Below, piece after piece: positions 1-7,244 of a stretch of DNA of 16,761 nucleotides. Position numbers and translations under genes: made by a program. The stretch spans positions 1-16,761 of the forward strand of contig JAIPFG010000027.1 of assembly GCA_021736745.1 (NCBI GenBank). Direction: 5' to 3'. This DNA comes from Pseudomonadales bacterium. Lineage in GTDB: Bacteria > Pseudomonadota > Gammaproteobacteria > Pseudomonadales > IMCC2047. Each line of letters opens with the position of its first letter. Position 1 is the stretch's first letter. The notes under the pieces were generated by a model. The model saw only the letters and a program-made list of their open reading frames with translations, ran no database searches and had not been told where the DNA came from.

Positions 1-292
1 AAAGCCAAAGTCGATCACCATCCGAAACCACGAGCTGTTCTAATGGCGGGTTGGTTTTCCAATACACTAGCCCCGGTCTTTGCACCGCTAATTCACCCAC
101 CATTTCCTGCAGGGTATCACCACGCCCATCGAGTGTGATTTGTTTAAAGTTTGCCTGAAAGGACTGCATTGCCATTAGCAAATTTGTCAGTCGTTCGCTC
201 GCATCATTCGCAGCCTGAATAGGTAACGAAAAAACCAATGAAACAATCAAGATACTCTTGAGCAACCCTTTCAAAAATACGCTATTTTTCAT
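1..292 (-). CDS. lolA: Outer-membrane lipoprotein carrier protein LolA (partial, C-terminus off the window)
   Basis: LolA is the periplasmic chaperone that takes lipoproteins from the LolCDE transporter in the inner membrane and hands them to LolB at the outer membrane. The visible 97 residues begin with a typical signal peptide (basic MKNSVFLKG start, hydrophobic core, likely cleavage after IQA near residue 27). They continue into the start of the LolA fold, with a conserved-looking SFQANFKQ stretch and a later RPGLVYWK segment, as in other LolA proteins. The frame stays open to the window edge, so the C-terminal half is missing here. The start is the ATG at 290-292. No good ribosome binding site precedes it, which is common for a gene following closely in an operon. 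It lies 92 bp downstream of ftsK on the same strand, matching the usual ftsK-lolA order in gammaproteobacteria. Confidence 0.9.
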   Translation of the reverse strand, partial: MKNSVFLKGLLKSILIVSLVFSLPIQAANDASERLTNLLMAMQSFQANFKQITLDGRGDTLQEMVGELAVQRPGLVYWKTNPPLEQLVVSDGDRLWL

Positions 293-384
293 GAGAACAA
301 ACAACTTGTATCGGTAATATATTTCATCATCATCCTAAATTTCTCGCTCTGAAAATAGATATCCATCTTATGGAGAACAGCAGC

Positions 385-2721
385 CTAATCCTCAATTGGC
401 GGGGGAGCTAACACTTCGCGACTACCGTTGGAACTCATTTCCGAAACCACTCCGGCTATTTCCATTGCCTCGATCATTCGAGCAGCACGGTTATAGCCTA
501 TTTTAAGTTTGCGCTGTACCGCAGAAATCGAAGCTCGTCGTGACTGGGTTACAAACTGTACCGCTTCATCGTAAAGGTCATCTTGTTCGGCATCATCACC
601 ATTACTGGACCCGGGCATTAAGGCAGACTCGGCCGGCCCCTCTAAGACTTCATGAATATATTGCGGCTCTCCTCTCCTCACGAGGTCTTTCACGACTCTA
701 TGCACCTCATCATCGGCAACAAAAGCACCGTGCACCCGGATTGGAACACCCGAGCCTGGAGGGAGATAGAGCATATCACCATGCCCAAGCAACTGTTCAG
801 CACCGCCTTGATCAAGTATTGTGCGCGAATCTATCTTTGAGGACACCTGGAAAGCAATACGAGTCGGCACATTCGCTTTAATCAAACCAGTAATCACGTC
901 AACTGATGGCCGTTGCGTCGCTAAAATCAGATGAATCCCGGCTGCACGCGCCTTTTGTGCAATGCGGGCTATCAACTCCTCGACTTTTTTCCCAACAATC
1001 ATCATCATGTCGGCAAACTCATCGATTACCACGACGATATAAGGCAACGTCGTCAGATTGGGCCTTTCTTGATCCTGGATCAGCAGATCTTCCTGCGGTT
1101 TCCAGATAGGATCGGGTATGGGTGTTCCCATTTTTTCCGCGTCTTTCACCTTACGGTTATAACCACTCAAATTACGTACCCCAAGAGCCGCCATCAAGCG
1201 ATAACGGCGTTCCATTTCCGCGACACACCAGCGCAACCCATTAGCGGCTTCCTTCATATCAGTAATTACCGGCGCCAACAGATGGGGGATCCCATCATAT
1301 ACGGATAACTCCAGCATTTTGGGATCAATCATGATTAACCTGACATCCTCCGGTGTCGCCTTATAGAGCAGGCTCAATAGCATGGCATTCACACCCACGG
1401 ACTTACCTGAGCCGGTCGTTCCCGCTACCAATAAATGGGGCATTTTTGCTAAATCTGCCACGACTGGAACTCCGCCAGTATCGTGACCCAAGGCCAAAGT
1501 CAAAGGGGATGAGCGCGAATCATACTGCGGTGAGGATAACACTTCACCCAAACGCACAATCTGGCGATCCTCATTAGGTATTTCAATTCCTACTACAGAT
1601 TTTCCGGGAATCACTTCAACCACACGGACACTGATCACAGCCAAAGAGCGCGCCAAATCCTTCACTAAGTTACTGATTCGACTTACTTTTACCCCAGGAG
1701 CAGGCTGTATTTCAAAGCGCGTAATAACCGGGCCTGGCTGTACCGCTACCACCTCAATATCAACCCCAAAATCTTTTAACTTTATTTCCAACAAGCGCGA
1801 CATTGCCTCTAGCGTTTCTTTTGAGTACCCCTTGTGTTTGCTTTGGTCAGGCTTGTCTAACAATGATAAGGGAGGTAATGTGCCGGTAATCTCGGCATCA
1901 AATAGGTTGGTCTGGCGTTCTTCCTGCACGCGTTTACTGGTTTCAGGCTTTTGCAACAATGCGGTAATTTTGGGGGGCTCGCGCTTAGTTTCTTTTTCGA
2001 TATGCACTTCAAAAGCACGTTTGCGCACCTCCTGTACTTTTTGTGTCGTCTTCTTTTCATGAAAATATTGGCGAATGCGAAGTGTGGAGTTAATGAGTTG
2101 ATGAGTGGTTTTTAATACCAGTGAGCCGATGCCATCCATAACTCTAAGCCAGGAAATACCGGTGAAGATTGTTAACCCTATAAGAAATAACGAAAGTAAA
2201 AGTAAGGTACTGCCAACCTCATTAAAACCTTGTAAAAACAAGTTTTGCACAATCTGGCCGAGTATCCCGCCGGATGTCTCGCGCAACTCCCATACATAGT
2301 CATTGAAATGAAAGGTGGCGAGCCCGGTACCTGCCAGCATGACAAAAACAAACCCCAGTGTATGCAACCCAAAAAGCGGCCAATTCCATGCTTTATCCTG
2401 GCTTCTATCACGAAAGATCAGCCATGCCCGATAAGCGAGCATAAGCGGAAACAGGTAAGCCATATAACCTAGCGTAGACAGTAGAACATCCGCAAACCAG
2501 GCGCCAATCCGCCCAGCATTATTGAGCACTTGTGCATCTGCTGCTCCGGTATAGGTCCAACCGGGATCCTGAGGGTTATAGCTAAACAGTGCTAACAGCA
2601 GATAAGCGCAGAGGGCAACTGAACCGATTAATGCCCCTTCCTTTAGCCCATGAGCTAAATGATTTGAAAACTGACTTTCTTTTAGTCTTTCTTTTTCAGC
2701 TTGTTTTAACTTTTTATTCAA
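385..2721 (-). CDS. ftsK: DNA translocase FtsK
   Basis: FtsK is the septum-anchored ATP-driven DNA pump that clears and aligns chromosome termini and activates XerCD recombination at dif during division. The 778-residue protein has four hydrophobic N-terminal segments (about 30-49, 77-103, 119-139, 171-191), then a short charged linker (about 195-300). The RecA-like motor follows, with Walker A AGTTGSGKS at 433-441 and Walker B VVVIDEFADM around 563-572. A winged-helix gamma domain near 714-770 (DEAVQFV, then IGYNRAARMIEAMEIAGVV) would read KOPS sequences and contact XerD. The length fits the short-linker FtsK of pseudomonads rather than the 1300-residue E. coli form. The start codon is TTG (2719-2721) with AGGA six bases upstream (2728-2731); no ATG alternative exists before membrane segment two. 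lolA lies downstream. Confidence 0.96.
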   Translation of the reverse strand: MNKKLKQAEKERLKESQFSNHLAHGLKEGALIGSVALCAYLLLALFSYNPQDPGWTYTGAADAQVLNNAGRIGAWFADVLLSTLGYMAYLFPLMLAYRAWLIFRDRSQDKAWNWPLFGLHTLGFVFVMLAGTGLATFHFNDYVWELRETSGGILGQIVQNLFLQGFNEVGSTLLLLSLFLIGLTIFTGISWLRVMDGIGSLVLKTTHQLINSTLRIRQYFHEKKTTQKVQEVRKRAFEVHIEKETKREPPKITALLQKPETSKRVQEERQTNLFDAEITGTLPPLSLLDKPDQSKHKGYSKETLEAMSRLLEIKLKDFGVDIEVVAVQPGPVITRFEIQPAPGVKVSRISNLVKDLARSLAVISVRVVEVIPGKSVVGIEIPNEDRQIVRLGEVLSSPQYDSRSSPLTLALGHDTGGVPVVADLAKMPHLLVAGTTGSGKSVGVNAMLLSLLYKATPEDVRLIMIDPKMLELSVYDGIPHLLAPVITDMKEAANGLRWCVAEMERRYRLMAALGVRNLSGYNRKVKDAEKMGTPIPDPIWKPQEDLLIQDQERPNLTTLPYIVVVIDEFADMMMIVGKKVEELIARIAQKARAAGIHLILATQRPSVDVITGLIKANVPTRIAFQVSSKIDSRTILDQGGAEQLLGHGDMLYLPPGSGVPIRVHGAFVADDEVHRVVKDLVRRGEPQYIHEVLEGPAESALMPGSSNGDDAEQDDLYDEAVQFVTQSRRASISAVQRKLKIGYNRAARMIEAMEIAGVVSEMSSNGSREVLAPPPIED

Positions 2722-2727
2722 CGCTAT

Positions 2728-2731
2728 TCCT
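2728..2731 (-). promoter_or_regulatory. Ribosome binding site of ftsK, supporting a TTG start
   Basis: On the minus strand AGGA sits six bases before the TTG at 2719-2721. The next in-frame methionine is residue 87, inside the second membrane segment, so starting there would delete the first one. The TTG is therefore the best supported start. Confidence 0.65.
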
Positions 2732-2997
2732 GACGAAATTTGTTGGGTGTCGCGGTTTCACGACCTTAAAAAATAGTCCGAGTTTAGCGGATTAACAGCC
2801 TTTGCGCATTGCCTTTTTCGATCAACTTCCGCTTTTAGGTTCATGCACGTCCATCCCCATGAATATTGGCTTTAGCCTTTTTAATAGATAAGAGTTTCTA
2901 AAACTTTTCCCATAATATGAATTTAAACTAAAGATAGGATAGCTCTATATTTCAGATACTTAAAAGGATTTCTAACAAAACCTTATTAAGAGCGGAG

Positions 2998-3026
2998 TTG
3001 TTTTTAGCAGAAGAACGGATTATATA
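2998..3026 (+). promoter_or_regulatory. Predicted sigma70-type promoter for the gene at 3076
   Basis: TTGTTT at 2998-3003 and TATATA at 3021-3026 are separated by exactly 17 bp. The -35 matches the first three consensus bases and the -10 matches four of six. Transcription would start near 3033, leaving about 40 bases of leader before the ATG at 3076. The region is AT-rich, so a chance match is possible. Confidence 0.45.
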
Positions 3027-3075
3027 AGTATATACGTGTTCGGGAAAATCTGACTTCGGACATGAGAGGCATCAT

Positions 3076-3492
3076 ATGTCAGCAAGAATAAACCTGTATA
3101 CGACCTTGATGTTTACGATGTTGCTCATTTGCACATCACTTTTCTCACTTGGCTCCTACGCGAGCGAAGAAATCAAATATAACCTGAATTTACACCTAAC
3201 GCCCTCCCCTGAACTGCCGCCAATTTTGGACAACTATGCGTCCAACGATTACATGTCTTCGTATGGAAGCGAAACCGACCTATCAATCCGCTCCAAGGGA
3301 AAATACCCTTTAGGTCTTGTCCGGTTTAAAGCCGACAAAACAATGCGGGTGCGCGGTTGGGAAATCCACGATAATATTTATTTCGGTCAAGCCAAGATAG
3401 GAAAAAAATGGGGCGTCGGATTAGTGGTAGATCGAGGCTCACATTATTATGGGCTGAATAATCGTGGAATTTCTTTCCTTAAAAAGTTTTAA
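3076..3492 (+). CDS. Small exported protein of unknown function
   Basis: I do not recognise this 138-residue protein. It begins with a classic signal peptide: a short basic start (MSARINLY), a hydrophobic core at about 10-27 and a likely cleavage after SYA near residue 29. The mature part is about 109 residues, rich in charged and aromatic residues and without cysteine. It has a proline-rich segment (LTPSPELPPILDNYAS) and a C-terminal part full of short beta-like stretches (YPLGLVRFKAD, RVRGWEIHDNIYFGQ, KWGVGLVVDRG, YGLNNRGISF), which suggests a compact beta-rich periplasmic or secreted protein. GAGAGG lies about seven bases before the ATG. It appears to be a single-gene unit with its own promoter, convergent with dinG 43 bp downstream. 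The coding assignment is well supported by signal peptide, RBS and promoter; the function is unknown. Confidence 0.75.
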   Translation: MSARINLYTTLMFTMLLICTSLFSLGSYASEEIKYNLNLHLTPSPELPPILDNYASNDYMSSYGSETDLSIRSKGKYPLGLVRFKADKTMRVRGWEIHDNIYFGQAKIGKKWGVGLVVDRGSHYYGLNNRGISFLKKF

Positions 3493-3535
3493 TTGCCGAC
3501 AAATCTAACCCTATCCAGATATAAATCGCCACTAG

Positions 3536-5662
3536 CTAGCCTATCACCCGCTGATAATCAGGCAGCGCATCCATCATGGCCTTACCGTAGCTTTTTGTGA
3601 GTATGCGCCTGTCTAACAGAGTAATTTTTCCTTTATCTCCCTCAGAGCGTAATAAACGACCACAGGCCTGCTTCAAACGTATCGAGGCATCCGGCACACT
3701 AATTTCCCAGAAGGGATTACGTCCCTGATCGGTTAACCATTCAGTCAATGCCGCTTCAACGGGATCGCTGGGTACCGTAAAGGGCAATTTGACAATAATA
3801 ACGTGGTTAAGATAGTTGCCTGGTAAATCAATACCTTCGGAAAGACTTGCCAAACCAAAAATAACACTGCCTTCGCCCGAGTCCACTCTCTCACAATGCT
3901 TTTTAACCAGCATTTGTTTGGAATAGTCATCTTGCATCATCACCTGTCGTTTTAGGTCAACATCCAGTTGATTAAAAACTTGGTGCATTTGCTGTCTTGC
4001 TGTAAAAATCACCAAGGTTGCCTGTTGTGGCTCTATTAGCAGTTGCAGTTGTTCAATGAGCATTTGGGTAAAGTGTTCGCTATCCCTTGGATCCGAAGCA
4101 CCTTTTGGCACCTCGAAACTAGCATTCTGCCGATAATTAAAGGGGCTTGAAACAACTTGATACTGTGTCCCTTCTGGTAATCCCATACGCATTTTAGTAC
4201 GTTCGAACTGGTTAACAGCCGTCAAGGTTGCCGAGGTCAATACGGCACCAAAACACTCAGACCACAATATCTCTGAAAGAAGATCCGCGACCATGATAGG
4301 ACTACTCCAGAGTTCAAAATCCACGGGCCCCACACCGTCGATTTGCTTGATCCAACGAGCAGTAGGTGCCTTAGCGGAAGTGGACATTTCTTCCTCCTGA
4401 GCATAGGACTGCCACAGCAGTCCAGCTGCTTGACAGCGCCCCAACATCAGCGCCAATCTTGGAAAATATCGATCCACAATAGGTTTGATTTCAAGGTCAT
4501 CCTTACTTTTTTCCAACATTGAACCACTCACTGAGGTCAATGCTGCGCTCACCCTTGCGTATTGCAACGCCAGATTTTTTGCGATAACCCGCAGGTCGTT
4601 AGGCACCGCCCCCCGCTTAAAGCGCCATTGCCTATCATCAGTCGTTTCCAGGTTTTCGGTAATACTGCTGACAATTTCCAAGGCGAATACCAAATTTTCT
4701 GCAATGGCTTTTTGCATCTCCGGCATCTGTTTGAGCTGTTCATCAATCTCTGCAAAATAGCCGATTTGTCCCGTCAGCTGGGCTAATAGCTTAGGCCCCT
4801 GCTCTAACCATTGCTTACTCGCTTTAATTCGAACCTGGTAGTTAAAATGCGACAAGGCTTTGTCTGGCAAATGATGTGCTTCGTCAAAAACATAGATCGT
4901 TTCCGCAGGGCTTGGTAACAAGGCGCCACCACCGAGCGCCAAATCGGAAAGCACTAAATCATGATTAGCAACTACGACATCGGCATCAACCATTGCCTTG
5001 CGTGCGATAAAATAACTGCATTCTTTGAAATAGGCGCACTGCCGGTTGGTGCATTGCCGGTGATCCGTCGTCACCGGTATCCATTGACTGCTGGCCAAAG
5101 AGTCAGGCCAACTATCACGATCACCATCCCAACGACCTTCATCAACCGATACCAGCATCTGTTGATAAAGTGTGGCCGTTTCATTATCAAGCTTGGCAGC
5201 CAATTCATCCTCAAATAATGTCATTTCCGGCCCCAGAGAGACACTATTATCTAACAGGGTTTCTATTTTTGATCGGCACAAATACCTGCCCCGCCCTTTG
5301 GCAATGGCAAAACTAAAGCTTATACCGCTATGTTGAAATAAGTCAGGGAGGTCTTTCTGCACCAATTGTTCCTGGAGCAACACGGTGGCCGTTGAGACCA
5401 CGAGTTTTTTATCTTTTTCTTTTGCAACAGGCAAGGCGGCAAGTAAATAAGAGAGGGTTTTGCCCGTGCCCGTTCCAGCCTCAATAACACATATATGTGA
5501 CTCTCCCAGCCGAGCGCCAGTGGTATCTTCCTGAATCCCACCAAGCGTTTTTGCTATCTCGGCAATCATTTGGCGCTGACCACTTCTCGGTCGAAACCCT
5601 TTATTTTTCAACACGAGCCGGTAGGCGTCTTGAATCCTTTGCTTGAGATCATCCGATAGCAT
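3536..5662 (-). CDS. dinG: ATP-dependent DNA helicase DinG (SF2, Fe-S cluster, XPD-like)
   Basis: DinG is a 5'-3' helicase of the XPD family that unwinds forked DNA, D-loops and R-loops and helps forks pass transcription units. Counting from the ATG at 5660-5662, the 708-residue protein has Walker A EAGTGTGKT at 61-69 and DEAH at 260-263. Helicase motif VI, QACGRLLR, is near 665-672. Four cysteines (129, 204, 209, 215) have the 5- and 6-residue spacing known for the E. coli DinG 4Fe-4S cluster. The length is close to the 716 residues of the E. coli protein. A TTG nine bases upstream (5669-5671) could also start the protein, adding three residues. I prefer the ATG because it aligns with the E. 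coli N-terminus. Neither has a good RBS, so translation is probably coupled to the lipoprotein gene whose stop codon lies immediately upstream (5672-5674). Confidence 0.95.
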   Translation of the reverse strand: MLSDDLKQRIQDAYRLVLKNKGFRPRSGQRQMIAEIAKTLGGIQEDTTGARLGESHICVIEAGTGTGKTLSYLLAALPVAKEKDKKLVVSTATVLLQEQLVQKDLPDLFQHSGISFSFAIAKGRGRYLCRSKIETLLDNSVSLGPEMTLFEDELAAKLDNETATLYQQMLVSVDEGRWDGDRDSWPDSLASSQWIPVTTDHRQCTNRQCAYFKECSYFIARKAMVDADVVVANHDLVLSDLALGGGALLPSPAETIYVFDEAHHLPDKALSHFNYQVRIKASKQWLEQGPKLLAQLTGQIGYFAEIDEQLKQMPEMQKAIAENLVFALEIVSSITENLETTDDRQWRFKRGAVPNDLRVIAKNLALQYARVSAALTSVSGSMLEKSKDDLEIKPIVDRYFPRLALMLGRCQAAGLLWQSYAQEEEMSTSAKAPTARWIKQIDGVGPVDFELWSSPIMVADLLSEILWSECFGAVLTSATLTAVNQFERTKMRMGLPEGTQYQVVSSPFNYRQNASFEVPKGASDPRDSEHFTQMLIEQLQLLIEPQQATLVIFTARQQMHQVFNQLDVDLKRQVMMQDDYSKQMLVKKHCERVDSGEGSVIFGLASLSEGIDLPGNYLNHVIIVKLPFTVPSDPVEAALTEWLTDQGRNPFWEISVPDASIRLKQACGRLLRSEGDKGKITLLDRRILTKSYGKAMMDALPDYQRVIG

Positions 5663-5671
5663 TCGAGTCAA

Positions 5672-6370
5672 CTAACCAACCGGTAAGAACACTGCCGTGG
5701 CAATGCGGTGCACAATTTTATTGATCGTGCGTTCGGTGCGCTCAGCAGTAATCTTCGCCATCATATCCTGCAATGAAATCAGCTTTCCAAATAAGCGCTC
5801 AAAGCTAAGGTTGATGGGGTCATCCATACTGTTTGTTAATAAAAAAAGCTCTCCATTGGCATCCCGGCGATGTGCTAACCGCCATGCAACGATTTCAATA
5901 TTTCTAGCGCAATTGTATAACTTCTGTGCATCTAACTGATCCAACAAAAAAAGCTCGGCATTCTGGTTATAAGCACGATGAAACATCCCCCTTAACCCAA
6001 CGCCAAGGGCAAACACTCGGTCTCCTCGAAAATTATCATCAAAACTCAGCAACATGGCATCGATACTTTCTCTATTATTCAGTTCGGCAAAACGTAAATT
6101 ATCAGGGTCCGAGAAAATTTGCTCTGTTCGTTCAGCAATTGTATGCGCCCCATTTTTCTGCAACTCTCTGGGGTTACGTTTATACAATTTATAAATCAAC
6201 TGCTTAAGCAATTGGTTGGTTTGTTCAATATGGCTATCACCAACCATATTGATATCTGATTTGGCCAAATTTTGGATAAGCGCCGGCTTTGAACCACAAC
6301 TGGAAATAAGGATCAAACAAGCAATTAAGCAACCTGTTCTCATAAAATTAAGGTAAACTCGGGGTAACAT
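5672..6370 (-). CDS. Uncharacterised lipoprotein encoded directly upstream of dinG
   Basis: This is a 232-residue protein with a lipoprotein signal: a hydrophobic segment at about 12-24 ending in the lipobox ISSC, with Cys25 as the lipidation site followed by Gly and Ser. There is no Asp at +2, so outer-membrane sorting by the Lol system is expected. The mature part is mostly helical and charged (for example KLYKRNPRELQKNG, then ERTEQIFSDPDNLRFAELNNR) with a glycine-rich hydrophobic patch near 118-130 (RVFALGVGLRGMFH). I do not recognise the family. The start is uncertain: the ATG at 6368-6370 has a weak AGAG upstream, while the in-frame ATG at 6341-6343 would give a leader of 15 residues before the Cys but has no RBS. 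Its stop codon abuts the dinG start region, implying co-transcription. It is divergent from the DUF4126 gene. Confidence 0.8.
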   Translation of the reverse strand: MLPRVYLNFMRTGCLIACLILISSCGSKPALIQNLAKSDINMVGDSHIEQTNQLLKQLIYKLYKRNPRELQKNGAHTIAERTEQIFSDPDNLRFAELNNRESIDAMLLSFDDNFRGDRVFALGVGLRGMFHRAYNQNAELFLLDQLDAQKLYNCARNIEIVAWRLAHRRDANGELFLLTNSMDDPINLSFERLFGKLISLQDMMAKITAERTERTINKIVHRIATAVFLPVG

Positions 6371-6419
6371 TCCGGATGCTCTGCTAATAACGAATACGCA
6401 TCATATAGGACTGCTAAAG

Positions 6420-7085
6420 ATGGAACAACTGGATCAAATTATCGCTTTGCTTGCCATTACCATGGGGGTTGGCTGGGCCAGCGGCATTAATCTATATGCC
6501 ACCCTGTTAATGCTGGGCATTATGGCGAATACAGGGCATATGACATTACCGGCAAATCTTGAGATTTTAGCCGATCCTTTAGTCATGTCCGCTGCCGGTC
6601 TAATGTACATGGTTGAATTCACTGCTGACAAAATACCCGGTATCGATACCGGTTGGGATAGTATTCATAGCTTTATTCGTATCCCTGCTGGCGCTGTGTT
6701 GGCGGCAACCGTAATCGGTGATGCCAGCCCTGCCATCGAATTGGCTGCTGCTATTGTGGGAGGCGGACTCGCCGCGGCAACACATGCCACCAAGGCGGGA
6801 GGCAGAATTTTAGTCAACACATCACCAGAGCCATTTAGTAATTGGTTTCTATCGCTCGGTGAAGATGTGGCTGTTTTTATGGGGCTTTGGGCGGCCATAC
6901 AACACCCCTGGGTGTTTTTAGTGCTGCTCGCTACATTTCTCATACTGCTCATTTGGTTACTGCCTAAAATATGGTCAGGCATTAAGGGCATTTTTCGGAC
7001 TATTGCGCGTTTTTTTAGTCATCGTCCGGCTGGAAGTACTCAGCCCGTTGCCCCTTTGATCGATAAAAAAGGCGACGGGTTATAG
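6420..7085 (+). CDS. DUF4126 family integral membrane protein
   Basis: This is a 221-residue hydrophobic protein that resembles the DUF4126 family: a short N-terminal segment with GVGWASGINLYATLLMLG, then a PGIDTGWDSIHSFIRIPAGA motif and a glycine/alanine-rich ATHATKAGGRILVNTSPEP stretch. About four to five membrane segments are likely, roughly 8-38, 52-66, 90-118 and 150-188. A basic cytoplasmic tail follows (IKGIFRTIARFFSHRP). No biochemical function is established for the family as far as I know. The ATG at 6420 has AGGA nine bases upstream (6407-6410). Only 49 bp separate it from the divergent lipoprotein gene, so its promoter probably lies partly within the beginning of that gene. It converges with the prsT-like gene across 159 bp. 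Confidence 0.85.
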   Translation: MEQLDQIIALLAITMGVGWASGINLYATLLMLGIMANTGHMTLPANLEILADPLVMSAAGLMYMVEFTADKIPGIDTGWDSIHSFIRIPAGAVLAATVIGDASPAIELAAAIVGGGLAAATHATKAGGRILVNTSPEPFSNWFLSLGEDVAVFMGLWAAIQHPWVFLVLLATFLILLIWLLPKIWSGIKGIFRTIARFFSHRPAGSTQPVAPLIDKKGDGL

Positions 7086-7158
7086 CGAAAGGTAATGGCT
7101 TTACCGATCATCGCGAATAATGGAAATGTAAATCACTCCAGACCCAACCGGAACATAT

Positions 7159-7186
7159 CGACTCTAACAATGCTTGAGTCGCATTG
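7159..7186. repeat. Two overlapping, mutually exclusive inverted repeats in the DUF4126/prsT convergent gap
   Basis: CGACTC (7159-7164) pairs with GAGTCG (7176-7181) across an 11-base loop. CAATGC (7168-7173) pairs with GCATTG (7181-7186) across a 7-base loop. The two stems compete because the second starts within the loop of the first and they share position 7181. Neither is followed by a run of T on either strand, so they are not typical intrinsic terminators. The other hairpin in this gap, 7091-7105, is shorter (5 bp) and also lacks a T-run. Confidence 0.4.
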
Positions 7187-7244
7187 ACACATAGCCTTTC
7201 GGGTAATGTTAACTACTCCGCCGCCAGTAAATTTTATAAAGCTT

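Larger units (their letters stand above)
2722..3075. other. Divergent AT-rich intergenic region between ftsK and the small exported-protein gene
   Basis: This 354-bp stretch holds no convincing gene on either strand. It separates divergently transcribed ftsK (minus) and the 138-residue exported protein (plus), so it must carry the promoters of both. The right part is AT-rich and contains a recognisable plus-strand promoter (2998-3026). No convincing ftsK promoter was recognised in the left part. No tRNA-like cloverleaf, riboswitch or rho-independent terminator was seen. Confidence 0.6.

Noticed and set aside
3479..3492. TTAAAA-AG-TTTTAA inverted repeat across the stop codon of the small exported-protein gene.
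   Set aside because: It is made only of A/T in the arms with a 2-base centre, cannot form a stable RNA hairpin as such, and is likely by chance in AT-rich DNA.
4485..5218. Plus-strand open frames opposite dinG (and similar ones opposite ftsK, prsT-like and holB).
   Set aside because: They lie wholly inside well-supported genes, lack RBS and family resemblance, and are frame shadows.
7091..7105. GGTAA/TTACC hairpin just after the DUF4126 stop as an intrinsic terminator.
   Set aside because: The stem is only 5 bp and no T-run follows.
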